From IMG/VR virus record IMGVR_UViG_3300021197_000610, positions 1-56,729 of that record: a stretch of 56,729 nucleotides of DNA, one strand, 5' to 3'. The position numbers were made by a program, and so were the translations under genes. Shown piece by piece: positions 22,457-31,638 of this stretch (position 1 is the stretch's first letter; every line of letters starts with the position of its first letter). The notes under the pieces were generated by a model. That model saw only the letters and a program-made list of their open reading frames with translations, had not been told where the DNA came from and ran no database searches. Source of the stretch: a virus.

Positions 22457-22849
22457 ATGGCTGTAACATTACGTAAATATTTAAATGACAAACTAAAAGA
22501 AAAAGGTTTGTCTGTTAAAGAGGCTAAAAAGAATGCAGGTAAATACAAAAGTATTGCTGCAGCCAAGAAAGCAGGATCACTTTACTATACAAATAAAGAT
22601 GGTAAAGTAATGGCTGCTGTGTATGCAGAAGACCTTAAAAAATCAACTGTAAAACCTAAGCCAAGACCAAATTCAGGTAGTATAAAGAAAGAAGTATTAC
22701 TACCAGGTTCTAACCAAACAATTTCAGATGCTATAGATAAAGGAAAAAATCCTAAAGGGGGTTTAAGAGCTAGAGGACTTAGAAAATTAAAAGAAAAAGT
22801 AACTGGTAAGTCTAAAGGTGGTATGGCTAAAAGGAAATCTGTAAGATGA
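22457..22849 (+). CDS. Basic protein ending in GGMAKRKSVR
   Basis: 130 residues. The N-terminal part (LRKYLNDKLKEKGLSVKEAK, SIAAAKKAGSLYYTNKDGKV) looks like a small alpha/beta domain; the C-terminus is Lys/Arg-rich and ends with the GGMA-plus-basic tag also seen in the gene before it. This shared ending hints at a common fate such as virion packaging. No known family. Overlaps the next gene by four bases. Confidence 0.6.
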   Translation: MAVTLRKYLNDKLKEKGLSVKEAKKNAGKYKSIAAAKKAGSLYYTNKDGKVMAAVYAEDLKKSTVKPKPRPNSGSIKKEVLLPGSNQTISDAIDKGKNPKGGLRARGLRKLKEKVTGKSKGGMAKRKSVR

Positions 22850-23082
22850 AACTAGAAGGTGATAAAGTAGTAGACCAATACGGTGCTGTTCTCGCAGAGT
22901 ACATTCGAGGAGAGTGGCACACTAAAGATCCTTCTGTATTAGAGTTTGTAAAAGATACAGAAGAAGTAAAAGTTCGTGCCCGTAATGAAAAGGGGCAACT
23001 GGTTGGAGATGATCCATCTACCCCCGATGTAAATGAAGCTTGGACAACTAAGGTGGCTAAGAAGGTTAAGGCTAAGTCATAA
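22846..23082 (+). CDS. Hypothetical protein, 78 residues
   Basis: Starts within the stop of the previous gene. Beta-rich N-terminus (DKVVDQYGAVLAEYIRGEW) and a Lys/Ala-rich C-terminal helix (WTTKVAKKVKAKS). Not recognised. Last of the tightly overlapped small-gene run before a fresh promoter at 23088. Confidence 0.6.
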   Translation: MKLEGDKVVDQYGAVLAEYIRGEWHTKDPSVLEFVKDTEEVKVRARNEKGQLVGDDPSTPDVNEAWTTKVAKKVKAKS

Positions 23083-23087
23083 CGGCA

Positions 23088-23116
23088 TTGCATTTTTGTA
23101 TGTAGTATGATATAAC
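23088..23116 (+). promoter_or_regulatory. Sigma-70-type promoter before DUF1127 gene
   Basis: TTGCAT at 23088-23093, 17-base spacer, TATAAC at 23111-23116. It begins right after the preceding stop. The expected start near 23123 gives a leader of about 46 bases that contains the hairpin at 23131-23165. Confidence 0.6.
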
Positions 23117-23130
23117 TATTTGTAGTATAA

Positions 23131-23165
23131 CTACTCCTGTCCAGTTAGGACTAACATAGGAGTAG
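23131..23165 (+). promoter_or_regulatory. Leader hairpin hiding the DUF1127 ribosome site
   Basis: CTACTCCT (23131-23138) pairs perfectly with AGGAGTAG (23158-23165), which contains the Shine-Dalgarno sequence. An inner GTCC/GGAC stem (23139-23142 with 23148-23151) stacks on it. ATG is at 23169, so the closed form would block translation. This looks like a small RNA switch or thermosensor. Confidence 0.6.
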
Positions 23166-23168
23166 GAA

Positions 23169-23333
23169 ATGTTTAGAAAATTATTTAACAGAATTATAGA
23201 AGCAAGAACAGAATCAGCTAAACGTAAAATTGCAAGAATGCAACTTTACCAAATGACTGACAGAGAGCTACGAGACTTAGGTATTGGTAGATATGATATA
23301 GAAAGGGTTATACTAACAGGTAAAGCCCTTTGA
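23169..23333 (+). CDS. DUF1127 protein, 54 residues
   Basis: A short gene with ATG at 23169 and AGGAG six bases upstream. The C-terminal half (QMTDRELRDLGIGRYDIERV) is the DUF1127 signature; the N-terminus is basic and helical (FRKLFNRIIEAR). The family is abundant in Alphaproteobacteria, where small members such as Rhodobacter CcaF1 bind RNA and affect RNA turnover and stress responses. A phage copy with its own promoter and structured leader suggests timed control of host RNA. The host-derived origin is inference. Confidence 0.85.
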   Translation: MFRKLFNRIIEARTESAKRKIARMQLYQMTDRELRDLGIGRYDIERVILTGKAL

Positions 23334-23384
23334 AGAACACAATAAGTTCTTTAATGATACTAGGAGTACTTTGGGAGGAGGCTC

Positions 23385-23843
23385 GTGGACCCAGTAACAA
23401 TCATCGGTGGTGCAACCGTAGCTTTCAATGCGTTGAAGAAAGGCTTTCAAGTAGGTAAAGACTTGCAAGCTATGTCAGGACAGTTGACCCAATGGGCAGG
23501 TTGCATGAGTGATCTAGCCTATGCTGAACAGAAAAACAAGAACCCTCCTTGGTGGAAAGCACTGAGTGGGGGTTCTGTTGAAGCAGAAGCTCTAGAGATA
23601 TTTACAGCTAAAAGAAAAGCTGAGTCTATGAGAAAAGAGCTAAAAGATTGGATTAGTTTTAGTATGGGGCCATCTGCTTGGGATGAGCTTGTAGCTACTG
23701 AAGGTAGGATACGTAAACAAAAGAAAGAACAAGAATACCGTAAAGCTGAAATGCAAGAAGCTATTGTAACTTGGGGCGTAACAGGTTTGCTTTTAACTGC
23801 AGGTTTTGGTGTTTTTGGTTTTGTAATATATATGGTGGCATAA
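23385..23843 (+). CDS. Conserved membrane-anchored protein upstream of terminase
   Basis: 152 residues from GTG at 23385 behind GGGAGGAGG. The body is helical (FNALKKGFQVGKDLQAMSGQ, PPWWKALSGGSVEAEALEIF, charged coiled coil near residue 110) and ends in one membrane span (TWGVTGLLLTAGFGVFGFVI). I recall this gene beside terminase in many marine podovirus-like genomes, still without function. The stop overlaps the small-terminase ATG (TAATG). Confidence 0.65.
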   Translation: MDPVTIIGGATVAFNALKKGFQVGKDLQAMSGQLTQWAGCMSDLAYAEQKNKNPPWWKALSGGSVEAEALEIFTAKRKAESMRKELKDWISFSMGPSAWDELVATEGRIRKQKKEQEYRKAEMQEAIVTWGVTGLLLTAGFGVFGFVIYMVA

Positions 23844-24208
23844 TGGCTAAAAACTTAACAGAGAAACAACAAAAGTTTCTTGATGTACTGTTTGATGAAG
23901 CAGGGGGCAATCTTGTTAAAGCTAAAAAGCTTGCAGGATATGCAGATGCTGTAACTTCTAAGCAGGTAGCAGAACCGTTAGCAGAAGAAATTGCAGAGTT
24001 AACTAAAAGATTTATTGCATCATCTGCAACAAAAGCTGCATATTCTATGTTTGAGGTTATGAACAGTCCAACTGATTTAGGTAACAAAGAGAAGATGGCA
24101 GCAGCAAAAGATGTATTAGATCGTGGTGGTTTTGTAAAGACAGAGAAAGTAGAAGTCTCTGCAGCAAGTCCATTATTTATCTTGCCACAAAAAGATGATG
24201 CGAATTAA
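23843..24208 (+). CDS. terS: Terminase small subunit
   Basis: 121 residues from ATG at 23843. The N-terminal LTEKQQKFLDVLFDEAGGN followed by KAKKLAGYADA is the DNA-binding helix-turn-helix layout of phage small terminases, which recognise the packaging site and recruit the large subunit. A central helical oligomerisation stretch follows. Overlaps the previous stop by one base and the next gene by 14. Position just before the large subunit supports the call. Confidence 0.82.
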   Translation: MAKNLTEKQQKFLDVLFDEAGGNLVKAKKLAGYADAVTSKQVAEPLAEEIAELTKRFIASSATKAAYSMFEVMNSPTDLGNKEKMAAAKDVLDRGGFVKTEKVEVSAASPLFILPQKDDAN

Positions 24209-24611
24209 AAAAACTTGGACTTTACCCAAACCAGAAAAAGTTGGTGATGAGTATATTTGGAAACCTACAGTTAGGGTTGGGAGACATATCCCATTTGGCT
24301 ATAGACAAGACTTAAATGATTGTGATATACTGATACCAATTCCAGAAGAATTAGAATTGTTTGAAAAAGCTAAAGAGTTTTTAAGGCAGTATAGTTATAG
24401 AGAAGTGGCAGCTTGGCTCAGTACTCAATCTGGAAGATATATTTCCCATGTAGGATTATACAAGAGAGTTAAAATTGAGCAACAACGTAAGACAGAAGCT
24501 GCAACTCAACGTTACCTCGCCCAAAGGTACGAAGAAGCCCTCAAAAAAGCTCAAAGGCTTGAAGGCAGACTCCTTGGACAAAAAGACTACGTTGAACTCA
24601 GCTCAGGTTAA
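24195..24611 (+). CDS. Helix-turn-helix protein between terminase subunits
   Basis: 138 residues. The mid-part (EKAKEFLRQYSYREVAAWLS, then GRYISHVGLYKRVKIE) reads as a resolvase-type helix-turn-helix, and the C-terminus is a long charged helix (RYEEALKKAQRLEGRLLG). It may be a second DNA-recognition protein for packaging. ATG at 24195 or the adjacent ATG at 24198 could be the start. It overlaps the small terminase by 14 bases and the large terminase frame by up to 137. Confidence 0.6.
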   Translation: MMRIKKTWTLPKPEKVGDEYIWKPTVRVGRHIPFGYRQDLNDCDILIPIPEELELFEKAKEFLRQYSYREVAAWLSTQSGRYISHVGLYKRVKIEQQRKTEAATQRYLAQRYEEALKKAQRLEGRLLGQKDYVELSSG

Positions 24612-26040
24612 ACCTGAAGAGTTAGATGTAGAACAAGCACAACGTGAAGTTATCTTTGAGCCAAACATCGGTCCTCAGACATCTTTTCTAGCAGCAACAG
24701 AACAAGAGGTTTTATACGGAGGGGCAGCAGGTGGTGGCAAGTCTTATGCGATGGTTGCAGATCCAGTGCGGTACTTGGGGAATCCAAATGCACGAATGTT
24801 ACTTGTTCGTAGGTCTACAGAAGAGCTTAGAGAACTTATAGCAGTAAGTAAACAACTTTATCCTAAAGCTATTCCTGGGATAAAGTTTATGGAAAGAGAT
24901 AAAACTTGGGTAGCTCCATCAGGTGCTACATTGTGGATGTCATACCTCGACAGAGAAGATGACGTTATGAGATACCAAGGTCAAGCTTTTAACTGGATTG
25001 GCTTTGACGAACTTACACAGTGGTCTTCACCTTTTGCATGGAACTATATGAGATCACGTCTCCGTACTACTAGGGCATCAGGTTTGCCACTGTATATGAG
25101 AGCAACAAGCAACCCAGGTGGCCCTGGGCATCAGTGGGTAAAAAGAACTTTCATTGACCCTCAAATTCCAAACAATGCGTTCTCTGCCACCGATGAAAAC
25201 GGAAACGTGATTTGTTGGCCGAAAGGTCATAGTCGAGAGGGTGAGCCTCTGTTCAAACGAAAGTTTATACCTGCCACCCTTTTCGACAACCCTTATCTAG
25301 CAGAAGATGGTCTGTATGAAGCTAATCTTCTTTCGTTACCTGAGCATCAACGTAGACAACTACTTGAGGGTGACTGGGATATAAACGAGGGTGCAGCTTT
25401 TCCAGAGTTTAATAGACGTGAACATGTCATAGATCCTTACGATATACCTTCTAGTTGGATTAAGTTTAGAGCTTGTGATTATGGTTATGGTTCTTACACT
25501 GGTGTCGTTTGGTTTACTATAGTTCCTGGTTCTGAACAACTTGTGGTATATAGAGAGTTATATGTATCTAAAGTTACAGCTACTGATTTAGCTGATATGA
25601 TTCTAGGAATAGAAAACGAAGCTAACGAGAATATGCGTTACGGAGTTCTTGACTCTTCTCTTTGGCATAATCGTGGTGATACTGGACCTAGCCTAGCAGA
25701 ACAAATGATTATGAAAGGTTGCAGATGGAGACCTTCAGATAGATCTAAAGGCTCTCGTGTATCAGGTAAAAATGAATTACACAGACGATTGCAGGTAGAT
25801 GAGTTTACGGAGGAACCTAGACTTGTGTTTTTTTCTAATTGCACTAACCTTATATCTCAGCTACCCTCTATTCCGTTAGATAAGAAAAACCCAGAAGATG
25901 TAGATACTAATGCAGAGGATCATTTGTATGATGCTCTTAGATACGGTATAATGACAAGACCAAGAAGCAATGTCTTTGACTTTGATCCTGCATCTCAACG
26001 AACAGGCTTTCAAGCATCAGATCCCACATTTGGATACTAA
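24475..26040 (+). CDS. terL: Terminase large subunit
   Basis: Up to 521 residues. The ATPase shows Walker A GGAAGGGKS and Walker B NWIGFDELTQW; the nuclease domain has RACDYGYG, GVLDSSLWH and the late Asp in EDHLYDALRYG. It cuts concatemers and pumps DNA into the head. The start is uncertain: there is no ATG before Walker A, and TTG at 24475 gives a 137-base overlap; TTG at 24574 has GAAGG eight bases upstream and is an equal candidate. It fits headful-type terminases, in line with the apparent circular permutation. Confidence 0.92.
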   Translation: MSNNVRQKLQLNVTSPKGTKKPSKKLKGLKADSLDKKTTLNSAQVKPEELDVEQAQREVIFEPNIGPQTSFLAATEQEVLYGGAAGGGKSYAMVADPVRYLGNPNARMLLVRRSTEELRELIAVSKQLYPKAIPGIKFMERDKTWVAPSGATLWMSYLDREDDVMRYQGQAFNWIGFDELTQWSSPFAWNYMRSRLRTTRASGLPLYMRATSNPGGPGHQWVKRTFIDPQIPNNAFSATDENGNVICWPKGHSREGEPLFKRKFIPATLFDNPYLAEDGLYEANLLSLPEHQRRQLLEGDWDINEGAAFPEFNRREHVIDPYDIPSSWIKFRACDYGYGSYTGVVWFTIVPGSEQLVVYRELYVSKVTATDLADMILGIENEANENMRYGVLDSSLWHNRGDTGPSLAEQMIMKGCRWRPSDRSKGSRVSGKNELHRRLQVDEFTEEPRLVFFSNCTNLISQLPSIPLDKKNPEDVDTNAEDHLYDALRYGIMTRPRSNVFDFDPASQRTGFQASDPTFGY

Positions 26041-26049
26041 GGATAAAAA

Positions 26050-28152
26050 ATGGAAGAAGATTTTGAAGAGATGATCATGGACATGGAAGAAACTTCTGCT
26101 GTTGAAGATGTTGCAGAAGAAGACTACTCAGATCCAATTACAGGACATATCGTACAATTTATCAAAGATAAGCACAGTAAGGCATCAACAGCTCGTCAGC
26201 TAGATGAGGAACGTTGGATACAAGCTTACCGTAATTATCGTGGTATATACGGACCGGATGTACAGTTTACATCTACAGAAAAGTCTCGTGTATTTGTAAA
26301 GGTAACTAAAACTAAAACACTTGCTGCATATGGACAGATTGCAGAAGTATTGTTTGGTGGTAATAAGTTTCCTATTAGTATTGATCCCACTAAGCTTCCA
26401 GATGGTGTAGAAGAAACTGTAAATTTTGAAACTAACGAAAACATGAGAAAAGCCGTTAGTGAAGATATGGCTAAGTTACTTCCAGGAGAAACTCTACCAG
26501 AGTACAAAGAACGTTTAGGGGTGTTGTCTGGTAAGTTAGAACCTGTTGAGGATGACCTTCAGTCTGGAACAAACGGTAGTCCAACTGCTGTACAATTTCA
26601 TCCTGCTGAAGTTTCAGCTAAAAAGATGGAAAAGAAGATACATGATCAGTTAGAAGAATCTCATGCAAAGAAACATTTACGTGCTGCTGCTTTCGAGGCG
26701 GCACTTTTTGGTACGGGGGTTATGAAAGGCCCATTTGCTGTAGATAAAGAATATCCCTGTTGGGATGAAGATGGTGAGTACACACCAACATTTAAAACAA
26801 TTCCCCAAACTACATCAGTATCTATCTGGAACTTTTATCCAGACCCTGATGCAGCTACAATGGAAGAAGCAGAGTATATTGTAGAACGACACAAGATGTC
26901 ACGTTCTCAAGTACGTGCCTTAAAGAATCGACCATACTTCCGTCCTAATGCTATTGATAATGTTCTACGTCTTGGTGAAGACTACCGCAAAGAGTGGTGG
27001 GAACATATTATGGAAGATAACTCCGAAGAAGACAGAGCCGAACGTTTTGAGGTTCTAGAGTTTTGGGGTTTTGTCGATAAAGAACTTTTAGAAGATCAGG
27101 GAGTAGACATCCCTAAAGAGTTAAAAGATGCAGATCAGTTAAGTGTAAATGCTTGGATTGCTAATGGTCAGGTACTACGTCTAGTAATGAACCCATTTAC
27201 TCCTGCTTATATTCCTTACTTTGCTGCACCTTACGAGATGAATCCATACAGTATTTTTGGCGTAGGTATTGCTGAAAACATGGACGATACTCAAACACTT
27301 ATGAATGGCTTTATGCGAATGGCAGTAGATAACGCAGCATTGTCTGGTAATCTATTGATAGAGGTAGACGAGACTAATCTCGTCCCAGGGCAAGACCTCT
27401 CCGTGTATCCAGGAAAAGTGTTCAGGAGACAGGGAGGGGCGCCTGGTCAAGCTATCTTTGGCACTAAGTTTCCTAACGTATCTAACGAGAACATGCAGAT
27501 GTTCGATAAGGCAAGGGTATTGGCAGATGAATCAACTGGCTTTCCTTCTTTTGCTCATGGTCAAACAGGCGTACAAGGAGTGGGTCGTACTGCTTCTGGT
27601 ATTTCTATGCTTATGTCTGCTGCCAACGGTAGCATACGTAATGTTGTTAAGAATATAGATGACTATCTATTAGCACCACTAGGTAAAGCATTCTTTAATT
27701 TTAATATGCAGTTTGACTATGACTCAGGAATTAAGGGTGACTTAGAAGTTAAGGCTCGTGGTACAGAAAGTCTCATGGCTAATGAAGTACGTAGCCAACG
27801 CCTGATGCAATTTATGCAGGTTGTAGCTAATCCTGCACTTGCACCTTTTGCTAGAATGGATTATATTGTTCGTGAGATTGCTAAGTCTATGGATCTTGAT
27901 CCAGATAAGGTTGGTAACAGTATGGCAGAGGCTGCAGTGCAAGCTGAGATACTAAAACAATTCCAAGCTGAGAACCCACCACCTGCTCCACCACCAGGTG
28001 CTCCACAGCCAGGAGGCCCACAGCAAGCACCTGCAGGGGTACAGGTGCAGGATACTCAAGGTAGTGGGGGTGGAACTATAGGAACTGGAACAGCCCCTCA
28101 GCCAGGAGAACAGGGCTTCTCAGGTAACACTGGCCCACAACAGGTACAATGA
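26050..28152 (+). CDS. Portal protein (P22-like)
   Basis: 700 residues. The core has YMNPYSIFGVG-like text (PYEMNPYSIFGVGIAENMDD), a pattern shared by P22-type portals, then VGRTASGISMLMSAANGSIR and a long helical crown. It is the dodecameric ring through which DNA enters and leaves. The last 60 residues are Pro/Gln/Gly-rich and probably disordered. Codon use is like its neighbours. Overlaps the following small gene by four bases. Confidence 0.88.
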   Translation: MEEDFEEMIMDMEETSAVEDVAEEDYSDPITGHIVQFIKDKHSKASTARQLDEERWIQAYRNYRGIYGPDVQFTSTEKSRVFVKVTKTKTLAAYGQIAEVLFGGNKFPISIDPTKLPDGVEETVNFETNENMRKAVSEDMAKLLPGETLPEYKERLGVLSGKLEPVEDDLQSGTNGSPTAVQFHPAEVSAKKMEKKIHDQLEESHAKKHLRAAAFEAALFGTGVMKGPFAVDKEYPCWDEDGEYTPTFKTIPQTTSVSIWNFYPDPDAATMEEAEYIVERHKMSRSQVRALKNRPYFRPNAIDNVLRLGEDYRKEWWEHIMEDNSEEDRAERFEVLEFWGFVDKELLEDQGVDIPKELKDADQLSVNAWIANGQVLRLVMNPFTPAYIPYFAAPYEMNPYSIFGVGIAENMDDTQTLMNGFMRMAVDNAALSGNLLIEVDETNLVPGQDLSVYPGKVFRRQGGAPGQAIFGTKFPNVSNENMQMFDKARVLADESTGFPSFAHGQTGVQGVGRTASGISMLMSAANGSIRNVVKNIDDYLLAPLGKAFFNFNMQFDYDSGIKGDLEVKARGTESLMANEVRSQRLMQFMQVVANPALAPFARMDYIVREIAKSMDLDPDKVGNSMAEAAVQAEILKQFQAENPPPAPPPGAPQPGGPQQAPAGVQVQDTQGSGGGTIGTGTAPQPGEQGFSGNTGPQQVQ

Positions 28153-28355
28153 AACTCGTAGTGAATAATACTTTAAAACCTTTCGTAAACAATCCAGAGT
28201 TGTACAACCCATTTCTGGAAGAAATTACAGAACGAATTAATAAGGCACACAAACGTCTTGAGCAAATTAATGAGATAGAAGAACTCTATCGTGCTCAGGG
28301 TGAAATACGTGTGCTTAGATCTTTGTTATTGCTTAGGGAACATGTAAATGGCTGA
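28149..28355 (+). CDS. Small helical protein, 68 residues
   Basis: ATG overlaps the portal stop (ATGA). Highly helical and charged (FLEEITERINKAHKRLEQIN, EELYRAQGEIRVLRSLLLL), it looks like a coiled coil. Similar small genes follow portals in related phages, from memory, and may be head-assembly factors. Overlaps the next gene by eight bases. Confidence 0.65.
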   Translation: MKLVVNNTLKPFVNNPELYNPFLEEITERINKAHKRLEQINEIEELYRAQGEIRVLRSLLLLREHVNG

Positions 28356-31300
28356 AGTCAAAAAACAGATGGAAATGTTTGGCTATACTGCCGAAGGAGC
28401 AAAACAAGAAGCTAATAGGCTTGCTTCCGATGTTAATACAGATTTAACTTTTAAAGAAGCTGCAATAAATGTTGGTAGTATGTTACCTGGAATTGGTACT
28501 GCTATGACTGTTGCAGAAATAGAGGAAGAATTAAAAAAAGAAAACCCTAGTTATGGTAAAATAGCTTTACTTGGTGGATCTGAAATAATTGGTCTTATTC
28601 CTGGTCTTGGAACTGCAGCAAAAAGTGCATTAAAAGCTGCTGCTAAAAAAATAGGTGCTAATAAGATTATAGATGCTTTAGATGCACCTAAACCTAAAAC
28701 AGAGTCTGAAATAATTGCAGGTCCAGGTGCTCCAGATTATAAAAACGAAGCATATTATAAAGCTTTACAATTAAAAAGAAGAGGCTACTCTGACAAACAA
28801 ATTGAGGAAATAACAGGTAGACTTAGAACATCAAGTTCTGGAGATTATATTCCTCAGGTAAATCAAAGATTAGAAGAGTTATATTATAACAAAGATTTTT
28901 TAAATAGTAGAACAAAAACTGTTGATAATAAAGATATAATTGAAAGAGAACTTAAAGAAGTAGAAGCAAAAATAGCACAGTTAGAAAAAAAATATCCAGG
29001 TGGATTAATAGATCCAAAAGAAGGGTCAATTTTTAAATTTGAGATACCTGATAATAATATTAAAATTAAAACAAATAATGGGGTTATAAATTATAAAGAA
29101 GCTACTGTTAATAGTCCAATATTAATTGGTGATTTAATACCAACCCACACAAAACTTTTTGAACAGTACCCCGATTTAAAAAATGTAGAATTTTATGTAG
29201 ATCCTGAACAGTCTGCTGTAGGTGTATTTGATCCTTTTGGGGGTAAACTGCTTGATGATGGAACAGGACGAAGAACAGGTTCAATTTCAATAAATCCTGA
29301 TCGGATGAACGAATTTGATAATATTAATAGCAAAGAGTTTAGAGATATTTTTTTCCACGAATTGCAACATGCAGTTCAACAGCAAGATTACCTTATAGCA
29401 GATCTAGAACAACTCGCAGGTAGCCCTACTGCTTTTGCTCAAACTCTTGCTAAAGAAAGTATAGTACCCCCAGCATTTCGACAAGCAACTATATTAAAAA
29501 ATCCTAAAGCTTTAAAAATTAAAGAAGAAATAGTAGCTCTTTTTAAAAAAGAATACCCTAGTAAATTTAAATGGGTAGAGGAAGATTTTTCTGTAACCGA
29601 TGAAGGTTTAAAAAACATAAATCCTAAAGTAGCTAAAAAATTAGCAAACTTAATGAGGGATCTTGAATTAGAAAGTCATAGAACATATCTTCAAACAGCC
29701 TCTGAGGTAGAAGCATCAGTAGTAGGTCTTAGAGCAAGTAAACTTGATTTTGATGCGGCAGGCCCAGTAACACCAGAAATATCTAAAAGAAAAAACATAA
29801 CAACATTAGAAGAATATAAAGCATCTAAAGATGCTTTTAAGGTTGATAATCAAGTTACAAAAATTATTAATAATATTAAATCTAAATTTAAACCTATGGA
29901 TGAGTTTGAACAGATGAGATATCATGGAGCTGCTGTCTATTTTGCCAGATATGCTCTTGGAATGGATGATGCTTTACAACAATTTGATTTGATCGGAGTA
30001 AAGGGCAGTTTTGCCGAAGGAGGCACAGTAATGAATAAACAAATGCAAATGGCTTTTATGAATGAAGGTGGACTAAGAGACGATAACATGGAAAAAGATC
30101 CAGTATCGGGTAATGAGGTTCCCTCAGGTTCTATGGCTAAAGAAGTACGAGACGATATTCCTGCCCAGTTGTCCGAAGGTGAATATGTAGTTCCTGCTGA
30201 TGTTGTTCGTTACTACGGTGTAAAGTTTTTTGAAGATTTACGAGATAGAGCAAAAATAGGCTTGCAAGATATGGAAGCTAATGGTAGAATAGGTGGTGAG
30301 CCTGTTCCTGCAGGTGGTCCAACAAATACCGATGAACTATCCCCACAAGAGATGCAAGCCATACAAGAAATGATGGGTATGGCTGAAGGCGGTACAGTAA
30401 ACATGTACAAACGTCAGCAAGACCTTTACTCAGCTCCACAACAAGCTGTAGGTAATAACATGATGAATGAAGGTGGTCAAGTAAGGGGTTATTCTCCTGG
30501 TGGTATGGGAACTGCAGATATGGGCCAAAATATGGAGCAACAAATTTTAACTGCAGGACAGCAGGTACAGCCGTTTGTAGCACAGCCTTTAGGTTCTTCT
30601 TTATTTCAACCTGCAGGTAGTCAAATGGCTGAGGTAACAACTCCAACTGCTTTTGTACCTGTAGACATGATTAATCTACAAACTAACCATAGGGTAAAAG
30701 CAAACACCCAACAAGAGTTTGATAACTATTCATCTCAAGGTTATATTGTAGATGACGGTACTCTAAAGCCTAACTCAGGTGACTCTGGTGGCGGAGGAGG
30801 AGGTGGTAACAAACCACCTAAACCTGAAGGATGGAAAAAGTGGCTAGAAAGTGCAGATTTTAATAGTAGAGGAGGTTTGGAAAAATTTGTTGAAAGTTTA
30901 GACTATGACCCTACTAAAGATCAAACAACTTTAAAAACACTTGGTGCAACTGCTTTAGCAGGTCCATTTGCAGGAGCAGCTACTGCATTAGGATCATCTA
31001 AAGAGGGTTTAACTAAAATTTCTAATTTACGAGCTGCGGCTCTTATTGCTAAAGCACAAGGTTTTGATGACTTATCTGAAAAATATAATAAACAGGTTGC
31101 AAGTATAATTGAAAAAGCACCAAAAATTTTAGATTATTTAGATGACGTTTTTGCACCAGGCACATCTAAAGCAAATGCTTGGGCTAAAACAAAAGGATTC
31201 GATACTATTGAGCAAGCTACAGAAGCAGGAGTTACACCTACTGTTGCACCTACTCCTACCCCTACTCCAAGTAGTAACGATGATAATGACCCACCAAATT

Positions 31301-31596
31301 GGAGTTCAGCAACTGACGCAGCTTCTGCTGCAAGTTTGGCTGCTGCTAATGTGTCTGAAGGTGTTAATTCAAATCAAGCTGCTGAAGCTGCTGCTGCAGG
31401 TGTAAATGCAGGTGTTTCTGCAGCAAGTTCTTCTGAGGCTGCTGCTGCAGGTGCAACATCTATCGGATCAGGAGAAGGCTCTACTGAAGAAGAAGGTGCA
31501 GAAACAAGTTCAGGAACTATCTTTAACAAAGGTGGACTAGCAACTAAAAAGAAGAAGAGTCAATCTAAGAAGGGCGGACTCGCAGGTAAAAAATAA
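28348..31596 (+). CDS. Large polyvalent virion protein with HExxH metallopeptidase-like domain
   Basis: 1082 residues. The N-terminus has Gly/Ala-rich hydrophobic helices (GSMLPGIGTAMTV). A mid domain includes GSISINPDR and DIFFHELQHAVQQ, an HExxH zinc-peptidase motif as in some large polyvalent protein domains. Next come repeated MNEGG/AEGG segments around EGEYVVPADVVRYYGVKF, a Pro/Thr and Ala-rich tail, and a basic end (GGLATKKKKSQSKKGGLAGK). Located between portal and scaffold; it may be packaged and injected. The protease activity is inferred from one motif. Confidence 0.68.
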   Translation: MAEVKKQMEMFGYTAEGAKQEANRLASDVNTDLTFKEAAINVGSMLPGIGTAMTVAEIEEELKKENPSYGKIALLGGSEIIGLIPGLGTAAKSALKAAAKKIGANKIIDALDAPKPKTESEIIAGPGAPDYKNEAYYKALQLKRRGYSDKQIEEITGRLRTSSSGDYIPQVNQRLEELYYNKDFLNSRTKTVDNKDIIERELKEVEAKIAQLEKKYPGGLIDPKEGSIFKFEIPDNNIKIKTNNGVINYKEATVNSPILIGDLIPTHTKLFEQYPDLKNVEFYVDPEQSAVGVFDPFGGKLLDDGTGRRTGSISINPDRMNEFDNINSKEFRDIFFHELQHAVQQQDYLIADLEQLAGSPTAFAQTLAKESIVPPAFRQATILKNPKALKIKEEIVALFKKEYPSKFKWVEEDFSVTDEGLKNINPKVAKKLANLMRDLELESHRTYLQTASEVEASVVGLRASKLDFDAAGPVTPEISKRKNITTLEEYKASKDAFKVDNQVTKIINNIKSKFKPMDEFEQMRYHGAAVYFARYALGMDDALQQFDLIGVKGSFAEGGTVMNKQMQMAFMNEGGLRDDNMEKDPVSGNEVPSGSMAKEVRDDIPAQLSEGEYVVPADVVRYYGVKFFEDLRDRAKIGLQDMEANGRIGGEPVPAGGPTNTDELSPQEMQAIQEMMGMAEGGTVNMYKRQQDLYSAPQQAVGNNMMNEGGQVRGYSPGGMGTADMGQNMEQQILTAGQQVQPFVAQPLGSSLFQPAGSQMAEVTTPTAFVPVDMINLQTNHRVKANTQQEFDNYSSQGYIVDDGTLKPNSGDSGGGGGGGNKPPKPEGWKKWLESADFNSRGGLEKFVESLDYDPTKDQTTLKTLGATALAGPFAGAATALGSSKEGLTKISNLRAAALIAKAQGFDDLSEKYNKQVASIIEKAPKILDYLDDVFAPGTSKANAWAKTKGFDTIEQATEAGVTPTVAPTPTPTPSSNDDNDPPNWSSATDAASAASLAAANVSEGVNSNQAAEAAAAGVNAGVSAASSSEAAAAGATSIGSGEGSTEEEGAETSSGTIFNKGGLATKKKKSQSKKGGLAGKK

Positions 31597-31602
31597 GGCT
31601 AC

Positions 31603-31616
31603 TCAGCTTCGGCTGA
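31603..31616 (+). promoter_or_regulatory. UUCG-capped hairpin before scaffold gene
   Basis: A TCAGC-TTCG-GCTGA stem-loop seven bases after the preceding stop. It lacks a T run, so it is not a standard terminator; it may protect the 3' end or shape processing of the transcript between the polyvalent and scaffold genes. Confidence 0.45.
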
Positions 31617-31638
31617 CCCCAACAAAAAAGGAAAAAAT

